From positions 55,707,853 to 55,771,852 of the forward strand of contig NC_079322.1 in NCBI RefSeq assembly GCF_029931775.1: a DNA stretch of 64,000 nucleotides, in the 5' to 3' direction. Below, one piece after another: positions 21,356-31,900 of this stretch; within the stretch, counting starts at the first letter, position 1, and every line of letters begins with the position of its first letter. This DNA comes from Euleptes europaea. Its lineage: Eukaryota > Chordata > Lepidosauria > Squamata > Sphaerodactylidae. The notes under the pieces were generated by a model, which was not told the origin of the DNA, did not search any database, and worked only from the letters and a program-made list of their open reading frames with translations. The translations under genes were made by a program, and so were the position numbers.

Positions 21356-21664
21356 AGAAGAAGAAGAAGAATTGGTTTTTATATGCCGACTTTCTCTACC
21401 ACTTAAGGGAGACTCAAACCGGCTTACAATCACCTTCCCTCCCCCTCCCCACAACAGACACCCTGTGAGGTATGTGAAGCTGAGAGAATGTGACTCGTCC
21501 AAGGTCACCCAGCTGGCTTCGTGTGTAGGAGTGGGGAAACAAATCCACTTCACCAGATTAGCTTCCCCCGCTCATGTGGAGGAGTGGGGAATCAAACCCA
21601 GTTCTCCAGATCAGACTCCACCGCTCCAAACCACCGCTCTTAACCACTACACCACAGCAGCCAC
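21356..21664 (-). repeat. Sauria SINE, near full length
   Basis: On the plus strand it starts with GAA repeats (the reversed TTC tail), has CTCAAACCGGCTTACAATCA, CAGCTGGCTTCGTGTGTAGG and ends ACCGCTCTTAACCACTACAC. Both internal AACC blocks are present. Confidence 0.9.
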
Positions 21665-22037
21665 CCAAGAAAAAGAGCAAGTCGGCCATCATGGATGGTA
21701 GTGGTTTTGTTCCACTTTTTCTGTAGCCAGCTGGTCCTCCTCTGGGCCCCTCAGCAAGTCTCTTACCCAACCTGCTGTACCTTGTGCTGAAGAGTGAGAA
21801 GGCGGAGAAGGAAGCCCTTTACTTTCTTTCCTGGAATGAGGCCCACCGCTGACCTGTCATCCAGTCCCACAAGCAGTGGCTGTTTTCAGGCTGTTTTCAA
21901 CTGCCATCTACAAGCCCTACCAAGTAATCACCTCCCTGGAACTTGGGAAGAGTGACACATTGGGGAAGAGCCACAGGTAGCATGTCAGAGAGCCACTATC
22001 ACTGTCGTTATACAGGAAAACACGCATTAAGACAACC

Positions 22038-22248
22038 AGTGTAGTACAATGGTGAAAGTGTTCAGCTCAAATCCACACTCTGCCATGGCAACTTGCTGAG
22101 TGACCTTGGGCTAGTCACACTCAGCTTAATCTGCCTCACAGTGTTGTTGTGAGGATAAATAAAGGACAGGAGAATGGTGTAAACCGCTTTGGGTCCCCAT
22201 GTGGGGGGAGGCAGTGTATAAATGTCATTCCTAAATAAATTTCCAAGT
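22038..22248 (+). repeat. tRNA-derived SINE (second subtype)
   Basis: It contains CACTCTGCCATGGCAACTTG, CAGTGTTGTTGTGAGGATAA and GTGTAAACCGCTTTGGGTCC, the same body as at 10413. The head is diverged. Confidence 0.75.
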
Positions 22249-22344
22249 AGGAGATCTGGACTAAGTGGACCTTGGGTTTAATTCAGGAGGATTTGTGTTT
22301 TTCTGCATTGTTTTGCCCACATGCTAGGAGACACCCACATGAAA

Positions 22345-22930
22345 ATCATAGAATCATAGCTAGAAGGAGCCTTATAAGCCATCTAGTCTAAACTTGAGCA
22401 TTCCTGACAGATGACTGTCAAGCTTCTGCATGCAAGGAAGAGCCACACCCCAGGAAATTAGTTTCATTGTCAAAACGCTCTTACCATTAGGAAGTTTCCT
22501 CCAACTGAAATCGAACCTCTTGCAACACATGCCCATTAGATCTAGTCTTGCCCTCTGGAGCACCAGAGAACAAATCCTTGCCCTCCTCTTCGGCACAGCC
22601 CTACAGGAATTGGAAGGGTGTGATCACCTCTTTCTTCAATGTTCTCTTATCCAGGCTAAACATACCTAGTTCATTCAGCGTCTCTGGATAGGGCTTGTTT
22701 TCTAGACCCCTTAACCATCTTTGTTGTTGTCCTCTGAAACTGTTCCAGTTTATCTACATCTTTCTTGTGCAGTGCCAGAACTGGTCCCAGTAGTACTTAA
22801 TAGGCTCTGACTAGCGCAGAACAGAGTGGAAATACTACTTCTCATGACTTTGATACTGTGCTTTGATTAGCCTTTTTTGCAGCTTCATCACACTGCTGAG
22901 TCATGCTCAGCTTGTGATTGACTGCAATCC
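22345..22930 (-). mobile_element. CR1 LINE, 3' fragment
   Basis: It reads AATCATAGAATCATAGCTAG at the left, the reverse of a CR1 3' end, followed by reverse-strand remnants of the RT C-terminus and 3' region (for example TTAGGAAGTTTCCTCCAACT and CCCATTAGATCTAGTCTTGC). It is heavily 5'-truncated and diverged; the right edge is approximate. Confidence 0.7.
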
Positions 22931-23956
22931 AGCCACTGTGCCTTTGCTCCTCTTTGCTGGCCTGGGTGAGGAAGAACATAGGCACAGTGGCTCTTGGCTT
23001 TGTCCTATGTAGCAGCACTGTGTCTTCCTCACCAGCCCCACCATGAGGCTTGGTTGGGTATTCTCTAGTAAAGTAAATGGCCAAACAACCTGTGCTGTGT
23101 AAAGTGTTTACAGTTATTTCATTCTGTGTGAAGTGGCCCTAATGCAACACAGGCTTCTGATTTTTCTCCCATTCTCCAAGCTTTAGGTCAGTGACCCACA
23201 ACAAGGCACCAATAGGCACCATGGCATCCACCATGGGAGGCATCACCAGTGGCAGACTGGCCATTTAACCTACAGAGAAATTTCCCAGTGGGTCATTGTC
23301 CTAGGCATAAGGTCCTGTCCCTCAATGCTCTGGATGGATGGATGCTCCAAGTTGTTTGGAAGTCAATTTTAAGCTGAACTTTTAAAAAAGGCATTCAGAA
23401 GGATTACAGAACAAGAGCTGCATTCTGCTCCTTCTTTATGAAAGGTGTCCCTGTTAACCATACTCCTGAATGAGTATGTCAGGATGCTATCTTTGTTATT
23501 AATATTTTATTGAATTTGTCAGATGAATAAACATATCTACAGTATGATCAGAAACAATACAGCAGTTTTCATACCTTTTATCTCTGGAAACACAGGAAGT
23601 ACCGGATGGGAGGAAAAAGCCCTGTTCAAAGAACAGAGTACATGGCATTGCAACGGTTGCAAATTGGTTTATTGGCAGGGGATGCAAAAACAAATGTTGT
23701 ATGATGACTCTTATTAGGACTAATTGCACTATAACAAAACTGTGTATAAGCTTTTAAGTTGTCCAGAACTGTTCATCAGGCTGGATGTTTAAAAACAGAG
23801 GGAGATTTCAGAGAAGCTAGTAGATTGTGGCAATAGATCATTATAGCTGTAGTGGGCTAAAGCAATTTAGTACTTGCTGATTTTTTAAAACAGCGTTTAA
23901 AAGCCCTCTGTTGGTGGTGTGTGTGCGTGTTGGGGGGAATTTGAGGCAAGGAAAGT

Positions 23957-24212
23957 GTAATGTATTTAGTTGGTGCAAGGACTGCATTGAGCTTGAGGCT
24001 CTGCTCCAGGCTCCGTCGTCTGTTTCTCCTGTTGGACGGTGTACTTTGGCCGTCCACCCACGGACTGGGGGTTGTGGTGGCTCCGGGTGGTTGGGAACTG
24101 TATATAAGTTGGGGTGTTTTGCAGTTAAGTTAGTTCTCTCTTCCCTGTTAACTGAATAAAGCAGTTGCTGTTGGAACCCTATCTCCTGCCTCATGTGTAA
24201 CCTACACATGCA
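23957..24212 (+). mobile_element. Possible solo LTR of an old LTR retroelement
   Basis: The layout resembles an LTR: TGTAATGTA at the left, a TATATAA box at 24101-24107, AATAAA at 24155-24160 about 50 bp downstream, and ACCTACACA at the right. No internal region and no clear target duplication were found. It is treated as a fossil; both edges are uncertain. Confidence 0.35.
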
Positions 24213-24451
24213 TAAAAGAAAATGTGGGGGAAACGGCCTTGTGGGTGTTTCCTCGCCCCAACCACTGCAAATTCCTTTGCGTTTGCAGCAGCAACAACAG
24301 GAGCTACATGGAGAATCAGCCCCATGTAAAGACAGCCACCGTCTAATCAACCAACGTTTCGACGTGGCCAGTCAATGCCACAGGAAAGCTTACGAGCAGG
24401 TCGTGAGGACAGTAGCATTACCATGTTGAACTTCCCGGCATCCAGTTAGAC

Positions 24452-25125
24452 CACTGGTTCCCAACCGGGGGTTGGTGGACCCCCAGGGGTCCGCGAGAAC
24501 TAAATTAAGGTCCGCGAAACAAAGTTATAAAGTTCCCGGAATACAACCAGACCGAATCAAAAGATACCCAAAAGCTGATTTGCAATCCTTTTGGTATTGC
24601 TGTTGAAGAGGTTGCAGAAGAAATCCAGGAAAGGCTCATTGAATTCCAAGATGATAGGCACTGTAAGGATGCGTTTGAATCAGTTTCTTTTGAAGAGTTG
24701 TGGTGTAAAAAAGCAATTTCATATCCTACAGTTCGGGGATTCGCCTTGCGATATCTTATGCTCTTCTCCACAACTTATTTATGCAAACAAGGGTTTTCTG
24801 CTTTGCTTATAATTAAGAACAAGCCCAGAAATCGATTGGAAGCAAGTGATGATATCCGTGTAGCTCTGAGCAACAGTATTAGCCCCAGAATTGCCCAGCT
24901 TGTAAAAAGGGCGCAAGCTCAAAAATCACACTGATTTTCAATTAAAAGTTCTCTATTATAAAATATATATATTCAAATATTATTCTAAGTTTAATGTTTA
25001 ACTAACAGTTATGATTAAAGTTTATTTTCAAATCCTTGGGATTTTTATTTTGAACCTTGGGGTCCCTGCACCGGACAAAAAAGTCCTAGTGGCCCCTGGT
25101 CAAAAAAAAAAGTTGGGAACCACCG
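24452..25125 (+). mobile_element. hAT transposon, internal-deletion copy keeping the transposase C-terminus
   Basis: Terminal inverted repeats are CACTGGTTCCCAAC and GTTGGGAACCACCG. The flanks AGTTAGAC (24444-24451) and ATTTAGAC (25126-25133) are an 8-bp duplication with one change. The inside encodes ALRYLMLFSTTYLCKQGFSA then LLIIKNKPRNRLEASDDIRV, the hAT C-terminal dimerisation region, ending QAQKSH and a stop. The N-terminal zinc finger and most of the catalytic core are deleted, so it cannot be autonomous. Confidence 0.87.
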
Positions 25126-25239
25126 ATTTAGACATTCTGCCTCTGAAGGTTTTGTGGGCACTAGCCAAATGGCTGAGCGGGAAATAAAGCCATGCAGCAC
25201 CCACACTTCTTAGGGGGACTAGTTTTGACTTCCAGATAA

Positions 25240-25900
25240 ACATGCTTTGCAGCCTGACGTCTACGGCTCTGCCAGCACCAGGCGCTCTGACTCTTTGCAC
25301 CCTCTCTAAGCAGGCGACCACAACGCGCCTGAGGGGGCTTTCCTCCCCCCCATTACAACGCAGCGAGCGAAATCGCCTGGAACTGCGTGAGGGAACCACA
25401 ACGACGAAAGTGTCCGTTAGGTGCAAGATTTTTATTTATTTTTGGGCAACGTATCATTACATTCGACCCTACAGCGAGCCACATCAGGCAGTGCGGCGGA
25501 CGCCTTTCTCTTTCCCCGGCATGCACTGCGAGGCCGGCTCCGGCGAGGAGGCGGTGACGGGGGAGAGCGGAGCGAAGAGGGGAGGGGGCGGAGCCTAAGC
25601 CGCCGAGGGGCCTCGCGCAGTCGCTGGGCTGAGCCGTTGGTCGCCGTTTGTTTTGCCCCCCTGAGGGCCCCGGACGGGGGGAAGGTGAGGCCTCCCCGCC
25701 TCAGCCGCCGGGAACGATGCCGCTCTTCACCAGCAACCCCTTCGACCAGGATGTGGGTGAGTATCCGGCCGGGCCGGGCAGCGCTCTCCTCCGGGCCCCA
25801 CCCGGTGCCTCCCCCTTTCCTATCCGACCGCCCCAGCCCGGCCGTTCACCGTGGCTCTCCTCCCCCTCTGAGAGTTGGCACCCCTCCCCCCCTCCCCCCC
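25240..25900. promoter_or_regulatory. CpG island over the STAM promoter and first exon
   Basis: A GC- and CpG-rich segment surrounds STAM exon 1 and its 5' UTR (for example GGCGGAGCCTAAGCCGCCG near 25590). No clear TATA box is seen, as expected for a housekeeping promoter. The island begins just after the hAT remnant ending at 25125. Confidence 0.8.
25717..25756 (+). CDS. STAM: STAM coding exon 1
   Basis: It encodes [13 protein letters not shown] plus the first base of Glu14, with a GTGAGT donor. The start is the first ATG matching the invariant MPLF..NPFDQDV opening of STAM proteins, and it lies in the CpG island. Confidence 0.96.
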
Positions 25901-28900
25901 TCCATCCCGGGCAGGAATGTGCCTTTGTCCCTCCGCTCCCCCTACCATACGTTTGTCCGGACGAAACAGGAGGGGTGTGAACTGTGAACATCTCGCGCGT
26001 TTCTTATTGTTTTCCATGAAGGTAATTCACAGTGGGTAGAAACTGCTGAATTACAGTGGGTATTCAAACTAAAGTCAGTGCATTTACCTGGGATGAATAA
26101 AGACCTTGCATGCATGGCTCGTGACCAATGCTGGTTTCTCCACACCCATCTCTCCCCTGGACATCACAGACTCTTCTGCGTACCACGCCTAACCCCATCA
26201 CGCCTGCGATTCACATTTATATACTGTTAATATTTGCATACTAATGCTTGTCTGAATTCACTCTACTTAAAGACAGATGGATTCACAATCTAGCTGTGTC
26301 TGAAGAAGTGAGCGGTGGCTCACAAAAGCTCATACCCTGCCAGAAAATATTTTTGTTAGTCTTTAAGGTGCTACTGGACTCTTGCCCTTTTTCTTATCGT
26401 TTGTCTTCCTTGACGAGCTTATGTCCATTTCAGTATGAGCTGCTGTCAGAACTTTTATTTTCAGGGTGTTTTTTTTTTTTAATCTTAACTGGACAAACAA
26501 ATTACAAACTCTAAAAAGTGTTCTTGTAGGTTATCCGGGCTGTGTAACCGTGGTCTTGGTATTTTCTTTCCTGACGTTTCGCCAGCAGCTGCTGGCGAAA
26601 CGTCAGGAAAGAAAATACCAAGACCACGGTTACACAGCCCGGATAACCTACAAGAACCAATGAACTCTGACCGTGAAAGCCTTCGACAATATTCTAAAAA
26701 GTGTATTAATCATTCTTGATACCACTGACGTTTCCAGCCTCAATAGGATGCTCCACCCTCCCGCTATCCATGAAAAGAGCTTTATAGGCTGAAGGCTAGT
26801 TCAAGCAGTAAATTGGTGAGATGTAGGCTTCACATTATATCAGTGATATCAAATAAAAATAAATGTGAGGCCCAACAATTGCTCATTCGTTTACTTGGTA
26901 TCTCTAATATTTTTCTCCATATCTGTTGCTCCTTGTCTGTGTTTACCCAGTGGCCTTTCTGTTAGGCTGCTTTTGCATGGGAGGTTTTGCTGCTCTCTAG
27001 CTGCACCTTTTCCCCATCCAAATTCTCAAAACCCTGCATGGGGGCTTATTTTGGAGTTTTGAGAATTTTGATGGGGAAAAGGTGCAGCTAGAGAGCAGCA
27101 AATCCAAGGCAAAACCTCCCATTCGTAAATGGCCTTTGGGATGCTGCAGTATTCTTGTAGTACCATGAAAGGAACATACAGTTTTGATGGATGGTTTCTG
27201 GTTGTAGTGGATTCCTGCACTCTTATAAACTGACTTCATGGGCTTAAAAGTGGTATACTTATTTACTGTATAATTCCTGCTTCATGTGTGTGATTGTCAT
27301 GAACATAGAGGATTGTTTATAGTGCAGTTGGAATTCCAAGCCATTCATTCACTCCCAAATGTGTTTTTTATTAAAAAAAAGTTTAGTAATATATAGCAAA
27401 AAGGTACATGTATGATAATGAGAGTGCTTTTGTAAGAACGCCGAATCATCTACTGTTTCTTCCCTTCAAAGTTGTCTTGTTTATCTCTGGCACTCATTTA
27501 AGAATCTTCTTTTAGCTCAGTCGGAGCTAATGTCAAAGATCAGAGCCATTATTAAGGACTGGGTTGGACCAGTGACATTTAGATGCTGGAAGGGACTCTA
27601 TATGGTATGAGAGATGTTTGGGCATTGTAGTCAGCTGACAACAGGCATTAGCAGGAAAGAGTTTTTTGTTAGACATGTTGGAATTTGTTATGACCATTAC
27701 TGGCTGTCTTCAGTGTTTATGAATGATACAGAGAGTCATCAGTGAGTCATACACTCCATTTGGATGTTTGTCATAGGGTCACACCTGTAAATATGAGTTA
27801 GTCAGAGAGAAATCACAATAAGGCAGCGATGCAAAACATAGCCATTGTGTAGAATAACTAGGAATGAAGACGTCCAGGGAAAACAGTGTTTCAGGAAGAA
27901 CAAAAGTAATTACAATAATAATAATAAACTTCTTTGTTCAGTCAGACCCAAGATCAGTAGTCTGTCCCTGAGAGTCTGTTCTGATTTTTTTATTTTAAAC
28001 TGGATTTTATTGCAAAAAAGGTGGGAGCAGGACTCAGACTCCTACAAGCTTACAAGTTCTCTCCTATCCTTCCTCTCTTTTCCCCAAAAGAAGAGTAAGA
28101 TGTCAGGAAGCTCTTTCAAATAATTGGGATTTCTAGGTTCATGCTTTTTTCCTTTTGTGAAAAAAAAGTTATTTTGCCGGTCTCAGAATCTGGGTGGATA
28201 GGTTTAATGGGAAAAATAGCAAGTCCTAGACAGATACTCTTGGGCATCACAGAAGCAGGGCACACCATTTTTCATAACAAGCGTATACCTGACTTGATGA
28301 CATCATCATTTGCCGTTCCTACTCATCTGCAGAGTATGATTGGAAGCCTTAAATGAAACTCTGGATGTGCTTGGTCAAATTGGAGTTCGTTTCACCCCTC
28401 AAACCATGGTTCTAAGCCATGTTTGTATCCCAGTTTAAAATCACAGTTTTTGAGGATGTAACAAATCGCAATTTAGCCAGGTGCTCACAGGTGGGCATCA
28501 TGGCAAACTGAAGATTGATTCAAGGCTGCTGAAATGAAGTTTTTCAATTATGCTATGTATGAGGAGAAGAGAGTAGCACAGATGCAGTGACATAAACTCC
28601 ATGATGACATTAAACAAAGAATTCTGTGTTCCTGTGAAATAAACTGGATTTGGCTGTTGTCTCTGGTATAATGCCAATGATTTATCCTGTTCTTACTTAC
28701 CACTTTGAAGTGAAAGTAGGAAAGAGCTGTAACCTGTCAAAATACTTCACCTATTTTATAGTCGTTCAATAGGTCTTGCATTGGGTATTTTTCATAAACA
28801 AACTGTTTTTAAAATGAGTCTTTCACTTCTGTTTACTTTCAGGTTTGTTTTTTTTTTTTTTTTGCTGAGAAGTCTTTACCTTTTAAAAATATGTTCCGTA

Positions 28901-31900
28901 TAACTCTAGTTAGATGATGATGGTACTGTCAACACTTAGGTTGCAGTCCTGTCGATTATTATTATTTTTTGCCAGCACAGCTGACTTATGGTGATCCAGT
29001 AGGGCTTTCAATGCAAGAGATGTTCAGGAGCGGTTTGCCATTGCCTCCCTCCATGTTACGTCCCTGGAATTCCTTGGAGGTCGCCCATCCAGGTTCGAGG
29101 CTGAGAATGTGTGACTGGACCAAGTTCACCTAGCAAGTTTCCATGGCAGAGTGGGGATTCAAACCTGGGCTTCCTAGTCCAACTCCTTAACCACTACACC
29201 ACACTGGTTCTCAGTCCTATAGATGCTTGCATGGAAATAAATCTTGCTTAATTTGATATAGTTTACTTCTGAATGTATAAGATCAGAATGCATATTGCCT
29301 TATAATATTTTTTAAAAACCTATCTTTGAGAATGTTGCATATTGTAGTTCTGGCTACATACAGGGAATTGGTTCCTTGAAAGGAACTGATGTCTGTGTAT
29401 CCTCAAAATTACTGCACTGCTGTTTCTTTAACTAAAAAGAGTATTATGGTGGTTGCAAAATGTTATCAAGGACATGGACCTGTTTGCTTCCTAGTTGCTG
29501 CTGGCAGGTTGTCTTAACTAAAATGAGCAAGGACATTTGTGCAATGATGGGAATGTTAATCAATGTATCTAATTCTCAAAATGGCCCCATCTGTGGATAC
29601 TTAAACACGGGGATTGTAGCCATGAACAGACAAGACAACTCTTTCTACAAACCTGAAATAGCACCAGGTTTGCAGAAAAATCTGAAATCTTAAACAAATA
29701 CATGGGGGTCAAATACATGGGGGTTTACCACACACACACTCTCAAATAATAGAAGCAATGTCTATACTGTTAAGAAATAAATGCCTTTCAGAGGCCATTG
29801 TTGGGCTTGCTAGGAAACCACAACAGCGTTGCCAGCCTTCAAGCCTTGGTTTCTGTCAGTAAAAGGCAGGGAGAGGGAGCAAGGCACTGTGTTGACCTTT
29901 GCGGGAGGACTCATTGAGGTCAGTGCTGGCAGCAAGCACTGATACAACACGATTTGCATGACTCATCCAGGCCCAGCTGCTTGCTGCTGTTCAACAGCAA
30001 CCACTCCATGAAAGCCAGTGTGGTGTAGTGGTTAGGGTTTCAGACTAGGATCTGGGAGACCCAGGATTGAATCTCTCTTCTGCCATGGAAACTCACTGGG
30101 TGACCTTGAGCCAGTTACACATTGTCAGCCTAACTGATCTTGGGGGGTTGTTGTGAGGATAAAATGGAGGAGTGGAGAATGCTATAAGTTGCATTGGGTC
30201 CTCATTATGGAGAAAGGTACAGTATATATTTATATTTATAAAGAATATAGCTGAAGATGGGGGACAAGATAGAAGGCGGTGGGTGGGAAGATGAAAAGGA
30301 AGCATGGAAAGGGGAGGATGTGGGGATTGTCAGGAAGAGAAGTAGTAGTGTGAAGAGGGGATACAGGGGAAAGTGAGGTGCTTCCATAAGGAAACCCGAA
30401 AAAGGGAGTGGCTGGGGTGGCTTGCCGAAAAGGGAAAGAGGAAATAGTGGGGTGGAGGGTTTATATAATCCCTGTAAGTCCTTGCAGGCCTTCTGCTTGT
30501 AGTTCTCTAAATTGGAAGTGTTTGTCCTCAACATAATTGTGACACTGTTCCTAGTCCTTAAGGTGCTGAATTATGCTGATGGGTAATAACAATAATTTAA
30601 TGCTAATATTAGTTATTCCACATTAACATAATGATACAAATAATGTAGTTTTATTTTCTTACTAAGAATACTAGTATATCAGTATGTAACACATTTCATT
30701 TTTGCTACTTCTGTTATTCCATTATCTTTTGGAATCAATCAAGCATTTCAGGTCTTAAGATAGCTTTGAGTGGCACTCTATCCACAGTGCTCTGTCACAT
30801 TACTACTGGAACCTTAATTGTTCTTTTTATCTTTATCTTAAATATGTATTATAGCAAATGCTTACTTTGTTACAGGTTTGTACCCTGTAGGCATGCTAAC
30901 ACTAGGCCTAATTACCATTGATTTACATGTTACTGCTGGTGCCCAAGGCAAAACAGTGTGATGATGTTGGTCTCCTAGGTGAGGGAACCTAAGGATTGAC
31001 CTGAAAACTAAAAAGTCTTATGAAATAATATATTTATTAGGTGTACACAATAAAATGGATTAAAACACTGGGCCTGGAATACAGGCTACATATAAAACCA
31101 CTAGTATAAATAGTTACAAAAATAATCAACGCCGTTGATGATATACAAAATATAAACGACTAATAGACCATACATGTTTTGGCCTCTTGGGCCTTCCTCA
31201 GTGGTCAAATTATGCAAAACATGATTATTAAAAACACATCCAGAAATGCACTTTACAAGGAATTCTATCAGAAATTTATAAACCTTATCTCCTGTGTGGC
31301 TAGTTGTGAATTAATAAAATCAATCATAGGTCTTTCAGTATGGTGATTTGCTCACACAAGTGTCTGGTGCAAAAAAAAAAAATTGCCGGATGTGTTGTAA
31401 CATCAAGTGACAAAATATATTAGTCTTAATTGATAGCAGAACTATTATATTGAGGATTACTGTTATCTGGAAACCTCTCATAATGGTTGAAAGATAAGTA
31501 CTATTTGGCCTAGTAGCTCTGATGGAGAGAGCTGGCAAGCAGCAAGTAGCGGAATGTATGTTTAGATTAAATAGGGGTGTTGTCTTGTTTCTAGACAAGT
31601 CATGGTCTTGGAAGCCAAAGCTAGATAGCCCTGATCCCCTCTATGGAAGCTTTACTATTGTGTTGAATTGTTATTGCACTTGTAGAGCAGCACACACAGA
31701 GCTAACTGTGCTGCCTCACAAGTTCTTAACACTGATGAGGGTAGAGGAACACGCTCTTCATTCCCTCATAAATATTGTTGCTTCTGCATTCCTCTGCCAC
31801 TTTACAGTAAAGAAAAAAATCTCATAATTATCTGTATATTCTGAACATTGTCCCAGAAAATGGATCAAAAATTCACACAATGGAGCCATGTGCACGGAAG

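Noticed and set aside
23841-24350. 169-codon minus-strand frame
   Set aside because: No recognisable domain; it overlaps the possible solo LTR and a Cys-rich, low-complexity stretch.
24345-24372. Another GTCGAAACG motif resembling a hammerhead end
   Set aside because: No CTGANGA partner and no stem II could be found nearby, so it stays a chance match or a decayed relic.
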